Shown: positions 8,192 to 16,603, counted from the first letter of the stretch. The stretch is DNA of 22,491 nucleotides from F23-B02 sp963650165 (GCA_963650165.1 CAVJKX010000022.1:1-22491), one strand, 5' to 3'. Numbers and translations are program-made. The notes: a model not told the origin generated them from the sequence alone.

Positions 8192-10462
8192 TTATTTCAG
8201 CTGTGCGCGGTACATGAAGGTGACGACCTGGCCGCGGGTGCAGGTCGCGTTGGGCGAGAAGGTGTAGGTGCTCGTGCCCTTGGTGATGCCCTCGGTCACT
8301 GCCCACTGCACCGCATTGCCGCAGTAGGACGTCGGCGAAACGTCCATGAACGGGCATTTGCCGCTGACGGCGGGAGAGCCTGCCGCACGGTACAGGAAGG
8401 TTACGATCTGGCCGCGGGTGCAGGTATCGTTGGGCGAGAACGTCGTTGCGGTCGTGCCCTTGGTGATGCCGTTTGCTACCGCCCAGCACACCGCGTCATA
8501 GCAGTAGGAACCGGGGGCTACGTCCGTAAAGCCGGGCTTTGCCGACACCTTCGGCTCACCGGCCTCGCGCCAGAGGAAGGTCACGACCTGACCGCGGGTG
8601 CAGCCTGCGTTGGGAGAAAACGTCGTTGCGGTCGTACCCTTGGTGATGCCGTTTGCTACCGCCCACTGCACGGCGTCATAGTAAAACGCTCCGCTGCTCA
8701 CGTCCGTAAACTGCACAGTCGGCTTTACATAGCCGGGCTCGGCTGCGCCGCAGACGGTGCACACGCCGTTTTTATAGCTGTGAGTGTGCTCAAGCCTGGG
8801 GATCTCCTCGGTTTTCGTCTCGCCGCAGGCGGTGCATTTATAGAGCATCTGCCCCGCCGCCGTCGCGGTAGGAGATTTTACTACGCTGCCGGAATCCCAT
8901 GTGTGGCCCTTCGCGGGCAGCACCTCGTTCTTCGTCTGGTGGCAGGTCGAGCAGATGTAATAGGCCTTGCCGTCGGCGGTGCATGTCGGCTCCGTGCGCA
9001 GGGCGGTCTGCTCGGTCCAGTAGTGGCCGCTCTCGTCAGGCTCGACGCCGCCGATATCGGACTTGTCGCCGCAGTAGACGAGCGTGACGGTGAAGTCCTC
9101 GGCACCGTCGGAGCCTATGGTCTTGTCGACGGTGACGGTGTACGGGAACACGGAGCTGCCGGAGACGACCTGCGATGCACCGTATACGGCGCTGATGTTC
9201 AGATCGTATGTTATCTTATCGCCGTTTGCGTCGTAGATATCCACGCAGTCGAAGCTCTCCGAGGTCTGGTCGCGCTCTATGAGGCGCTTGTGCAGGACGC
9301 TCGAGTTATCGCTGCTCCTGAGATCGGCAACAAGGTAATCCGGCCGCACGGGCAGATAGCCGTCGTCGCCCACCCATTTGATGCTCACATCTATCCTCTT
9401 CTGCGTCTCGGGATCGGTGCGCACGAGCCACAGCGCCTGCACCTCGCCGGTCGCCGGAACGTTAATGTGCTCGGCCTTCTCGGGGTCGGGCGTTGCATAG
9501 TAATTACCGTTGGCGTTGGTGAAGGAGCAGTTTGCGTAGTACTGCCCGTAAGGCACGTCGTAGAACCACGTTACCTTATCGCCGTTCGTCGTTGTACTGA
9601 GCTTTGTGTAGCGGCCGTCGGTCGTAACGCCGTACATGTTGACGGCAACTCCCGCACCGGGGCGGCTGTAATCGTCCTTGTCGCCTGCGGTGTTGAAATA
9701 GCGGATATCGAGGCCCACGTCATCGACGAGAGATTTGAGCACGACGCTCGGCTTTTCGTCGTTTATCGTCTCGTAGCTTTCATAGGGGATGAACACCGCC
9801 TGGTCGCGGTGGACGATGATGATATCCGTTCCCTGCGTCAGGCCGAGCAGACCGTTTGTAGTTACCTCGAGATGGCGCAGACGTGTGCGCAGGTACACCG
9901 GCGTATCCGAGCCCTTGGTCACCCTGAACTTGCAGGTGACGAGGACATTCGTCGTCTGGAAGACCTTCTGGTCGTCCGTATCGTTTACCTTGCCCGTCCA
10001 GAAGCCGAGGTCGGAGTTTGTGAAGTCGAGCACTCCTGAGTCGACGAGGGAGTCGGCAAGCACGTCGCTCTTCTGCACGGTGTAGCCCTTTTTCGTATTG
10101 GGCATGCTCGCCGAGACAAGGGTCAGGCAGTCGGTGTCATACATGATGTTGCCGCCGGCGGACTTGAGCTTCATCTTCGTAAGCGTACCGAGCTGAAGCT
10201 TGCCGAGCGATATGCCGGGCAGCGTCACGCCCTGCTCTCCGGCCATGCCCGTAATGTAGCTTACAAGATAGTCCTCGCTGTAGTTGACGAGGTCGGGGGT
10301 AAGGCGCAGCCAGTACGAATACGTAAAGGTGTCACCCACCTTGAATGTGTACTGCGCCGTGCGCGTCTGCACGGTCAGCGTGTCGCCGCTGTCGGCCAGT
10401 GCCGCCGGCATTATGCTGAGCAGCATCAGCAGCGCAAGCATTATGCTTAAAAACCGCTTCAT
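8192..10462 (-). CDS. Secreted multidomain protein with Cys-rich segment and three SLH domains
   Basis: 756 residues from the ATG at 10462, chosen because AAGGAG stands 8 nt upstream and a signal peptide (1-23, ending PAALA) begins there; an upstream in-frame ATG at 10531 would put 23 poorly fitting residues before it. Residues about 27-220 are beta-rich and loosely cohesin-like (uncertain). Residues 240-460 look like Cna-B-type sandwiches (GVAVNMYGVTTDGRYTKL, IDVSIKWVGDDG). A Cys-rich segment (476-577) has PTCT..G..YYICSTC and PAKGH. SLH domains at 584-632, 645-692 and 704-752 share the TFSPN..CTRGQ.VTF.YR form of gene 3. A wall-attached adhesin or scaffold is inferred; no catalytic motif is seen. 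Confidence 0.87.
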   Translation of the reverse strand: MKRFLSIMLALLMLLSIMPAALADSGDTLTVQTRTAQYTFKVGDTFTYSYWLRLTPDLVNYSEDYLVSYITGMAGEQGVTLPGISLGKLQLGTLTKMKLKSAGGNIMYDTDCLTLVSASMPNTKKGYTVQKSDVLADSLVDSGVLDFTNSDLGFWTGKVNDTDDQKVFQTTNVLVTCKFRVTKGSDTPVYLRTRLRHLEVTTNGLLGLTQGTDIIIVHRDQAVFIPYESYETINDEKPSVVLKSLVDDVGLDIRYFNTAGDKDDYSRPGAGVAVNMYGVTTDGRYTKLSTTTNGDKVTWFYDVPYGQYYANCSFTNANGNYYATPDPEKAEHINVPATGEVQALWLVRTDPETQKRIDVSIKWVGDDGYLPVRPDYLVADLRSSDNSSVLHKRLIERDQTSESFDCVDIYDANGDKITYDLNISAVYGASQVVSGSSVFPYTVTVDKTIGSDGAEDFTVTLVYCGDKSDIGGVEPDESGHYWTEQTALRTEPTCTADGKAYYICSTCHQTKNEVLPAKGHTWDSGSVVKSPTATAAGQMLYKCTACGETKTEEIPRLEHTHSYKNGVCTVCGAAEPGYVKPTVQFTDVSSGAFYYDAVQWAVANGITKGTTATTFSPNAGCTRGQVVTFLWREAGEPKVSAKPGFTDVAPGSYCYDAVCWAVANGITKGTTATTFSPNDTCTRGQIVTFLYRAAGSPAVSGKCPFMDVSPTSYCGNAVQWAVTEGITKGTSTYTFSPNATCTRGQVVTFMYRAQLK

Positions 10463-10486
10463 TTGACTCACTCCTTGTTTGTACTG

Positions 10487-10492
10487 TTTATA
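10487..10492 (-). promoter_or_regulatory. Candidate extended -10 for the multidomain SLH gene
   Basis: Minus strand TATAAA preceded by TGTG, about 25 nt before the chosen start codon. No convincing -35 is seen at the right distance (TCCTTA). The gene follows a terminator, so it needs a promoter in this 155-bp gap, but this is only the best candidate by eye. Confidence 0.3.
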
Positions 10493-10549
10493 CACATGAT
10501 ACCAATATATAAGGAGCTTAAATACAGTCATTTCCGCCGAAAGACGCAG

Positions 10550-10581
10550 AAAACAGGCGTCCGTGCAAAAACGCCTGTTTT
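10550..10581 (-). terminator. Intrinsic terminator of the marR-MATE operon
   Basis: Perfect 11-bp stem AAAACAGGCGT (10550-10560) with its complement at 10571-10581, loop 10 nt, about 37 nt after the MATE stop codon. A-rich and T-rich flanks on both sides make it potentially bidirectional. Confidence 0.82.
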
Positions 10582-10617
10582 TTCCTTTTTAACTCTATTT
10601 TCACAAATTGCTGCGCA

Positions 10618-11946
10618 TCAGTAGCCGTACCTCTTTCTCTTTGCGGCAAGGAACAGCAGCGTTGCGATGATGGACATGATCTCCGCTCCGACGATGGACA
10701 GCCATATGCCGTCGAGCCCCCACACGAGCGGGAACAGCAGCACCGCCGCAAGCTGGAACACGAGCGTCCGCAGGAAGGATATCAGCGCACTTGTAAGGCC
10801 GTCGTTGAGCGCCGTGAAGAACGACGAGCCGTAGATCGAAAAGCCCGAAAACAGGAACGCAAACGAGAATATGCCGAAGGCGTGCACCGTCATGTCGAGA
10901 AGCTCCTCGTCGTAGCTGACGAATATTTTGCCCAATGGCTCTGCCAGCAGCTGACCGGCGGCGAACATGCACACGGCGCACACGGAAATTATGCGCAGGC
11001 TGCGCGAGAGCAGGTTCCTGAGCTCGGCTTTATTCTGCGCGCCGAAGTTGAAGCCCGTTATCGGCGCCGTGCCGACGGAGTAGCCGATGAATATTGCCTG
11101 GAAGATCATGCTGACGTACATCAGAACGCCGTAGGCCGCGACGCCGTCCTCGCCCGCGTATTTCATAAGCTGCACGTTATACAGCATGCTCACGAGCGAC
11201 ATGGAGACGTTGCTCATGAACTCCGATGAGCCGTTGCCGCAGGTCTTGAGCAGAGCCCGGCCGTCGAACTTAAATTTCACGAGCCGCAGGCGGCTGTTAT
11301 TCTCGCGCGAGAAGTACACAAGCGGTATCACGCCGCCGGCAAACTCGCTTATCGCAGTCGCGGCGGCCGCTCCGGCAATGCCGAGGGGTATCACCGCGAC
11401 GAGCAGCGCATCGAGCACCATGTTCGCAACGCCGGAGGCTACGGTGACGTACAGACCGAGCTTCGGCTTCTCCGCCGTGGCAAACAGGCACTGGAACTCA
11501 AACTGCAGGATATAAAACGGCAGCGCGAGCAGGATTATGCGCCCGTAGATCAGGCTCTGCTCCAGGAGCTCGCCCGTCGCGCCCATGAGCTCCGCCACGG
11601 GGCGCAGCAGGAAAAATCCCAGCACAGCAAGCATCACACCGGCGGCTGCCGACACGACGATGATGAGCGTGAACAGCTCGTTTGCCTTTTCGGGCCTGCG
11701 CTCGCCCATGGTCTTTGCGATGAGCGCTCCGCCGCCGGTGCCGAACATGAAGCCGACGCAGCCGAGTATCAGCAGCAGCGGCATGATGAGGTTAACGGCC
11801 GCAAACGGCGTTTTGCCCGCGTAGTTTGAGACGAAAAAGCCGTCAACTATGCCGTAAATGGACGTAAAGACCATCATGACGATAGACGGCAGGGCGTAGC
11901 GCAGCAGGCGCCGGTAATCAAAATGATCGGAGAGCTTTATGTTCAT
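10618..11946 (-). CDS. MATE family multidrug efflux transporter
   Basis: 442 residues, the usual length for the family. The N-terminus (RRLLRYALPSIVMMVFTSIY then GIVDGFFVSNYAG) is the typical MATE first helix. The protein has about twelve hydrophobic segments in two halves, with GIAGAAAATAISEF ending the first half and GYSVGTAPITGFNFGAQNK in the second. MATE proteins are inner-membrane antiporters that expel cationic drugs using Na+ or H+; this one resembles the MepA-like branch of Gram-positives, but substrate is unknown. Its ATG overlaps the TGA of the upstream marR gene (ATGA, 4 nt) and GGAGG lies 7 nt before it within marR, so the pair is translationally linked and presumably repressed by that regulator. 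Confidence 0.94.
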   Translation of the reverse strand: MNIKLSDHFDYRRLLRYALPSIVMMVFTSIYGIVDGFFVSNYAGKTPFAAVNLIMPLLLILGCVGFMFGTGGGALIAKTMGERRPEKANELFTLIIVVSAAAGVMLAVLGFFLLRPVAELMGATGELLEQSLIYGRIILLALPFYILQFEFQCLFATAEKPKLGLYVTVASGVANMVLDALLVAVIPLGIAGAAAATAISEFAGGVIPLVYFSRENNSRLRLVKFKFDGRALLKTCGNGSSEFMSNVSMSLVSMLYNVQLMKYAGEDGVAAYGVLMYVSMIFQAIFIGYSVGTAPITGFNFGAQNKAELRNLLSRSLRIISVCAVCMFAAGQLLAEPLGKIFVSYDEELLDMTVHAFGIFSFAFLFSGFSIYGSSFFTALNDGLTSALISFLRTLVFQLAAVLLFPLVWGLDGIWLSIVGAEIMSIIATLLFLAAKRKRYGY

Positions 11947-12383
11947 GCCCGCACCTCCTCCGACTTTTCGCGCAGCGCGGCGAGGTAGTTTTCCGTAAGG
12001 CGCAGGTAGTTTTCAAGCTCTGCGTCCGGCCACGAGCCGAGGATATCGTTTTCTATGGCGATCACCTGTGCGACCGTTCTTTCGGCAAGCGCCGCGCCCT
12101 CCGGCGTGAGGCTGACTGTCTTGTGCCGTGCGCTCGCGCTCTCGCTCGTAACGCGGCCCTCGGCCTCAAGCTTGCGCAGAGCGGAGTTGACCGTCTGCTT
12201 CGTGCGCCCGGAATAGGCGCAGATATTGCGCAGAGAGCATACGCCGCCCTCGTCGTACAGGGTGTAGAGTATCTGAAACGCGCTGTCGGATAAGCCGAGC
12301 TTCTGCGCGATCTCGTGGTATGCCGCGTCCGTTTCGCCGACAAGACGGCTGAAGCGGCGCAGCTGCTTTGATTGATATGCCAT
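11943..12383 (-). CDS. MarR family transcriptional regulator
   Basis: 146 residues from the ATG at 12383, chosen because AAAGGAG lies 6 nt upstream. An earlier in-frame start at 12446 is impossible in practice: it falls inside the -35 hexamer of the gene's promoter. The winged helix is clear: LSDSAFQILYTL (31-42), a recognition region around 50-73 (LRNICAYSGRTKQTVNSALR), a wing at 74-93 with the RHKTVSLTPEG signature, and C-terminal dimerisation helices. Cys49 and Cys55 flank the start of the DNA-binding helices and could be redox-sensitive (speculative). MarR proteins repress their own operon and are released by ligands. Two dyads at the promoter and the overlapping MATE gene fit an autoregulated drug-response operon. 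Confidence 0.93.
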   Translation of the reverse strand: MAYQSKQLRRFSRLVGETDAAYHEIAQKLGLSDSAFQILYTLYDEGGVCSLRNICAYSGRTKQTVNSALRKLEAEGRVTSESASARHKTVSLTPEGAALAERTVAQVIAIENDILGSWPDAELENYLRLTENYLAALREKSEEVRA

Positions 12384-12396
12384 TGTCTGCTCCTTT

Positions 12397-12412
12397 AGTC
12401 CGAAATCGTACT
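12397..12412. promoter_or_regulatory. MarR operator, site 1 (transcription start)
   Basis: Sequence agtccgaaatcgtact fits an imperfect palindrome AGTnCGAnnTCGnACT, 6 of 8 positions symmetric. It covers the expected transcription start and early leader of marR, and ends just before the ribosome site. Its centre is 26 bp from that of site 2. Confidence 0.7.
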
Positions 12413-12417
12413 TGCGC

Positions 12418-12446
12418 ATTATAGTCCGATTTCGTACCGTTGTCAA
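12418..12446 (-). promoter_or_regulatory. Consensus sigma-A promoter of the marR-MATE operon
   Basis: Minus strand TTGACA (12446-12441), exactly 17-bp spacer, TATAAT (12423-12418). Both hexamers are perfect, as expected for a promoter that is held off by a repressor. Start of transcription is expected near 12411. Confidence 0.92.
12423..12438. promoter_or_regulatory. MarR operator, site 2 (promoter spacer)
   Basis: Sequence agtccgatttcgtacc is the second copy of the dyad and differs from site 1 at three positions (two in the centre, one at the edge). It fills the spacer between -35 and -10 and touches the -10, so a bound dimer would block RNA polymerase. Confidence 0.7.
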
Positions 12447-12448
12447 GC

Positions 12449-13446
12449 ATAAAAACGCCCCACGGTGATACCGCGGGGCGCTGCGAATTTAATTGATCGT
12501 GCTCAGAGCTGGTATTTTGCCCAGTCGATATCGGGCACCTTCTCGGTCCACTTTTCATAAACGCTGTCGCCTACGCGCTCGCACTTATGGTAGTTGGTCG
12601 CTTCCTGAACATCCTTGTAGTACCATGCGTCCTCGTCCATATTGTCAGACCACATGTTCATATCAGACTGCGGCAGGAGGTCGGAGACGTTTTCGGTCAC
12701 GCGGCCGAGTACGCGGTTGATCATTGCGAAGGTCTCGGCACGGATGATCTTCTCGTCGGGGCGGAAGGTCCCGTCCTTGTAGCCGTTGATCCAGCCGTTG
12801 CCGGCTGCCAGCTCGATGTACTTCTGCGCCCAGTGGCCGCTGATGTCGCTGAAGGTCTTGGTGTTCACGTCAAGATCCGCAAAGCGCGAAATGATCGTCG
12901 CAAGCTCGGCGCGGGTGATCTCCGCGTTCGGACGGAAGGTTCCGTCGTTGTAGCCCTTGATGATGCCGAGGCTGTTGAGCGTTGCGATCGCGCGGCGGCA
13001 CCACGAGCCTTCCGCTACGTCGCTGAAATCGCAGTCGGTCGTCATGACCTTGTCGCGCACGTCGTCATTGAGCAGGCGGAAGAAGATCGTTGCGACCTCT
13101 GCGCGGCTGATGTTGTTGTCCGGGCGGATCGTTCCGTCGGTGTAGCCGATGATGTAGTTGAAGTGCACTTCCTTGTTGAGGATCTCGATCATCGTAAGGG
13201 TGCCGTCAACATATTTAATGTCGTAGTTTGCGGTGACGTCCTTGCCGGCCGCGTTCCTGATAACTGCGCCGGAGGCGACGTTTGCGGAGCTGCCGGGCAC
13301 CGACTGCTTGCCGGTGATCGTGACGGAGGCAACGGTGTCGCCGTCCTTGAGGCCCTCGGCCGTCCACTTATCGCAGGTGATCGCGTCGGGGCCGTAGCCC
13401 TCTGCGCTGCCCGCCGTGATCGTCAGCACGGTCTTGGGTGCGGGCG
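12449..13446 (-). repeat. 1-kb constant block, copy A (3' end of the vWA-SLH gene)
   Basis: 998 bp matching 16638-17635 at a constant offset of 4189. I found five single-base differences, all close to the 3' end of the gene (12499, 12542, 12566, 12590, 12641); 12642-13446 (805 bp) shows none. The block covers the terminator, stop codon, SLH region and MBG-like domain, and ends abruptly where the two ectodomains begin to differ. Confidence 0.97.
12451..12480 (-). terminator. Intrinsic terminator of the vWA-SLH gene
   Basis: 10-bp GC-rich stem with one G-U pair (12456-12465 with 12471-12480), 5-nt loop and a T-run on the minus strand (12455-12451), 22 nt after the stop. It directly adjoins the marR promoter and is identical to the one at 16640-16669. 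Confidence 0.9.
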
Positions 13447-16123
13447 CGGGTTTTACGGTGTATTCGACGGACGGCATCGGGAACACGACGTCCTCGCACT
13501 CATTGCCCTGGCTGTCAACGGGCTTGAGGACGGCGGACTTATTGGTGTACAGAGCCTTTTCGGCATTTACCGCGGTGTCGGTATTGTCGATCTTGCCGTC
13601 GCCGTTCAGGTCAAGCTGACCGTAGGTTCCGGGTGCTGTTTCGGGGTTTACAAGCTTCAGCGTGTAGCTGAGCTGAGCGGGCTCGAAATTGGAAGCGGCC
13701 TCGTTGAATGTCCAGGTGAGGACGCCGTCCTTGTACCCGACCGTGAAGCGGGCGCTTTCCTTCAGGCTCTCGCCCTCGGCGTCGCCGAAGTACGCCGTCC
13801 ATGTTCCGTCGTCATTTTTGACGGTGTAGGACTTGAGCTCGTTATCGCCTACGGAGACGCTCAGGCTGCCTTCGACAAGCGTGAAGCCTGCGCCGATCTC
13901 ATCCGTGACCGTCGAGCCCTCGCCGACCGCATAGATGATAGCCTTTTCAATGTCGGCAAATATATTTTCGGTTTGCGAGGCATCAACAAGATGGTTATCG
14001 TCATTCAGCGTCTTGAGCACATTGCGGCCGTAATAGTCTTCTGTGTCGTATGCGTAGCAGTAATAGCAGTTATAGCCCGATTCCTGCATCTGCTTGTAGA
14101 ATGTTGCGGACTGATAGACGGAGGTATCACTGTTTACCAAGAATTCCGTCTCTGTGCTGGGAATTTGATTTTCGCAAGGCGTACTGGCACCCTTCCACTG
14201 GTAGTCATATGCATCGGTAAACGTTTTGCTGAACTCACCTATAGTTTCGAGCCATGTGCTCCACTGCTCGGCAGTGGCATCATTGCTCATCAGGAACTGC
14301 TTGCAGCGCCAGTTGATCTCGTAAAGGCCGCCTTGGTAGCTGCCGGGTGCATGCTGTCTGCTCCATGCGGTAGAATAATTGTTATCATGGGTAAACAGAT
14401 ATGTCGAGCCGTCTGAGATCAGAACCATATACTTGCGATCGGCATCGACCGCAGTATCATTATCCAGCATTTCTTTTGCCAGCAACAGTCCGGCAGGCAT
14501 ATTGGTTCCGGTGTTCAGATACTCGTCGGTCGTAAAGGTATTCTTCAGATAGTCCCTGACAGCGTCTTCAATGGCATCGTCGCCTCCGGTCGCACTCAGG
14601 AATTTGTCGAATAGCGCCTGTAGCTCAGCGTTCTTCTCCGTAGTTAAAGTCGTCAGCTCCTGGAAAGGAACGGCGCTTCCCTTGAACATCGCAATACCGA
14701 CTTTGATGTTCGCGCCGGACTCCTTCTGCTCGGCAGCGAGATCATTCAAAAGCTCCTTCACCGCAGGAAGCGTCTTTTTGGAGCATTTGGAAACATCCAG
14801 TGCAAGGACGACATCCGCTGCCAGATTCTGCTCGGTGCTCGGAACGGACAGCGTCACGTCGGTGGTCCAGGTGCTCGTATCAAGCGCAGTCGCACTCTTG
14901 GAGACGTCGATGTCCCATTCGGTCTTTGTTTCGGACCAGCCGCAGTACAGGCAGGTCTTTGTCTTATAGGTAACGTTGCCGACTACCCTATCGCTGTAAT
15001 TAAACGCATTGTCCTTGTAGCCGTCGGTGTATTTATCGTTTGCAGTGCCGACAGCGTGTTTCACCATCTTTCCGTCTTTCCATACTGTTACGCCATCGAT
15101 ATTGACGGTTGTCAGGCATCTTTTGCCGTTGCCCTGTCCGCCAGAAAGATTGTAGTCATTGGCCACGCCCTTGACTTTAAAAAGTCTGGAACAGGTATTT
15201 TCATTTACTTGTTTTTCATTTGGAACCGTATCGGGATAATTCACGGTATTTTTACCGGAAATATTTACGACCCAGTTGATAGTACATGCAACGGTCTCCT
15301 CCGTACCGTCTTCTCCGATTATTTTAGCTTCACTTACGGAATTATCATCCTTAATGTAAAGCGGCTGATTTTTAACGTTGCTTGAATTGACCGTGCAGTT
15401 AGCATAGTTGATAGTTACGGTAAGTGAATTGTTTTCGTCAAGGTATTTTCCGTCAATATAATCTTTGTATATGTTGATAAACTCGCCGCTGCCATTAAAC
15501 TCACAATTATCGAAGCTCAGGCTGTCGGTGGGATCACACATGAAAAAGATATAATGGTTTTCCAATCCAGTGCCCTTCGGCTCATTAAATTCAGTATTGG
15601 TGTAGCTTGCGGTCTTGGTTCCGCCATAGGAAATTTGTCCGTTTACGACACAGCTGTCAACATTGAAATTCTCAACGCGAATGAAACCGAGATAAGATTT
15701 CGGCCCCATTTCAAGTGTCATGTTCTTGAACGTAACGGTATTGCAGCCATCAAAGCTGTAATCGCCGTCATACTCGCCGACATAACCTTCTCTGGGTATT
15801 TCCTTTCCGACGATCCATGTCGTGCTGTCCGTACCTGCTCCGACAAAGGTGAGCTTGTACCCGGTATTCTTAACAGCAACGCAGCCGTAAGAAGAATAGG
15901 TTCCGTTGCCGAGATAAACGGTATCACCGTCATTGACCGCTGCAAGAGCCGCGTTCAGTGAATCGTATACCGTTTCACTGCCCTTTATCATAACCTTGTC
16001 GTCCGCCACCGTCGGCGTCGACTCGCCTTCCGCCCCGTCTTCGGCGAAAACCGAGAACGGAAGCAGCGTGAAGATCATGCAGATGCACATCAAAAGCGCA
16101 AGTCCGCGTTTTCTTACACTCAT
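12503..16123 (-). CDS. SLH-anchored adhesin with beta-helix and von Willebrand A domains
   Basis: 1206 residues. Signal peptide 1-27 (ends FSVFA). Residues 45-260 resemble a parallel beta-helix (DTVYLGNGTYSSYG, then repeated short strands). A vWA domain spans about 436-735, with MIDAS-like elements D443-V-S445-K-C447, T540 and LISDG with D571; the second serine of DxSxS is Cys. Residues 736-835 look like a pilin-type sandwich, 838-849 (DLNGDGKIDNTD) is EF-hand/dockerin-like, 897-980 is MBG-like, and SLH domains lie at 983-1018 (short), 1032-1081 and 1090-1140. vWA-bearing surface proteins often bind host matrix; that role is inferred. AAGGAGG stands 9 nt before the ATG. The 3' kilobase is shared with the next gene, while the 5' half is visibly AT-richer. 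Confidence 0.92.
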   Translation of the reverse strand: MSVRKRGLALLMCICMIFTLLPFSVFAEDGAEGESTPTVADDKVMIKGSETVYDSLNAALAAVNDGDTVYLGNGTYSSYGCVAVKNTGYKLTFVGAGTDSTTWIVGKEIPREGYVGEYDGDYSFDGCNTVTFKNMTLEMGPKSYLGFIRVENFNVDSCVVNGQISYGGTKTASYTNTEFNEPKGTGLENHYIFFMCDPTDSLSFDNCEFNGSGEFINIYKDYIDGKYLDENNSLTVTINYANCTVNSSNVKNQPLYIKDDNSVSEAKIIGEDGTEETVACTINWVVNISGKNTVNYPDTVPNEKQVNENTCSRLFKVKGVANDYNLSGGQGNGKRCLTTVNIDGVTVWKDGKMVKHAVGTANDKYTDGYKDNAFNYSDRVVGNVTYKTKTCLYCGWSETKTEWDIDVSKSATALDTSTWTTDVTLSVPSTEQNLAADVVLALDVSKCSKKTLPAVKELLNDLAAEQKESGANIKVGIAMFKGSAVPFQELTTLTTEKNAELQALFDKFLSATGGDDAIEDAVRDYLKNTFTTDEYLNTGTNMPAGLLLAKEMLDNDTAVDADRKYMVLISDGSTYLFTHDNNYSTAWSRQHAPGSYQGGLYEINWRCKQFLMSNDATAEQWSTWLETIGEFSKTFTDAYDYQWKGASTPCENQIPSTETEFLVNSDTSVYQSATFYKQMQESGYNCYYCYAYDTEDYYGRNVLKTLNDDNHLVDASQTENIFADIEKAIIYAVGEGSTVTDEIGAGFTLVEGSLSVSVGDNELKSYTVKNDDGTWTAYFGDAEGESLKESARFTVGYKDGVLTWTFNEAASNFEPAQLSYTLKLVNPETAPGTYGQLDLNGDGKIDNTDTAVNAEKALYTNKSAVLKPVDSQGNECEDVVFPMPSVEYTVKPAPAPKTVLTITAGSAEGYGPDAITCDKWTAEGLKDGDTVASVTITGKQSVPGSSANVASGAVIRNAAGKDVTANYDIKYVDGTLTMIEILNKEVHFNYIIGYTDGTIRPDNNISRAEVATIFFRLLNDDVRDKVMTTDCDFSDVAEGSWCRRAIATLNSLGIIKGYNDGTFRPNAEITRAELATIISRFADLDVNTKTFSDISGHWAQKYIELAAGNGWINGYKDGTFRPDEKIIRAETFAMINRVLGRVTENVSDLLPQSDMNMWSDNMDEDAWYYKDVQEATNYHKCERVGDSVYEKWTEKVPDIDWAKYQL

Positions 16124-16143
16124 TGTTTAATTCCTCCTTAATT
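16035..16143 (-). repeat. Constant signal-peptide block, copy A
   Basis: About 109 bp nearly identical to 19984-20092 at a constant offset of 3949. It includes the ribosome site, start codon and first 29-30 codons (MSVRKRGLALLMC versus MNVRKRGLALLMC). Only a handful of bases differ. Similarity drops at both ends: into the ectodomain and into the leader. Confidence 0.92.
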
Positions 16144-16157
16144 TGAATTAATTGCCA

Positions 16158-16203
16158 TTGCCTGAATGTCTCCTATTTTCTGGCTATTGAGGTGTTCAGG
16201 CAA
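16158..16203 (-). promoter_or_regulatory. Leader hairpin of the vWA-SLH gene
   Basis: 9-bp perfect stem (16158-16166 with 16195-16203) in the 5' leader, about 10 nt after the expected transcription start. On the minus strand its 28-nt loop contains CCAGAAAATAGGAG (16183-16170). The other adhesin has the same loop word, with one change, on an unrelated stem. Confidence 0.6.
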
Positions 16204-16219
16204 GCTGCTGTATAAATTA

Positions 16220-16248
16220 ATTTTAACAAATTTGCGGCCTTTCTTCAA
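16220..16248 (-). promoter_or_regulatory. Promoter of the vWA-SLH gene
   Basis: Minus strand TTGAAG (16248-16243), 17-bp spacer, TAAAAT (16225-16220), with TGt before the -10. The same hexamers and spacing recur at 20196-20168 although the spacer has diverged, supporting function. Leader length about 90 nt. Confidence 0.78.
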
Positions 16249-16603
16249 TAGAATTTAACACCAAATTGACTATTTTTTATGACATATGCCCATATATTGT
16301 ATAACAAGCTATATTTGTGTATATTAACGTACTGCGTGTTCGGTATCTGTTCTCTTCTCGGTTTTCAGTTATTTTCAGAGCTGCTTTTTTATTCCTTTTG
16401 CTGTCAAAAATAGGCCGTTATCTAATGCCATTTCTGGCATGTTTTTCCCCTTATTCTATGTCGGTATGGCGGCCGGTTGTGCCGTGTGCGGGGGCGTCTG
16501 TTGGAAAGGCATGGTTTATTTGGCATTCGGTGAGCAGGCCGAAAAGCTCTCCGTCGGTGGAAGCTTTTGGACAGTCGGCTGTTTGTCCGCCGCCGCAAAA
16601 TAA

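Larger units (their letters stand above)
16150..16600 (-). other. Upstream region of the vWA-SLH gene, homologous to 20095-20565
   Basis: This 450-bp non-coding stretch aligns in order with the region upstream of the other adhesin, at clearly lower identity than the constant blocks. Shared words in order include cttcaatagaattta, ttttatgaca, actgcgtgt, ggcatg then ttttcccctt, gttggaaag and ggaag followed by a T-run. It holds the promoter and leader hairpin. Further upstream (about 16300-16600) a minus-strand frame can be aligned between the copies (GK.MP..LD..L motif and a shared stop) but this copy has an internal stop at 16451-16453; substitutions do not look coding. Origin unknown. Confidence 0.65.

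Noticed and set aside
10463..10531. Upstream ATG start for the multidomain SLH gene
   Set aside because: The added residues would precede a perfect signal peptide, and the ribosome site AAGGAG lies inside the proposed extension, right before the ATG at 10462.
12384..12446. Upstream start for marR
   Set aside because: That codon overlaps the consensus -35 hexamer, so it would not be transcribed.
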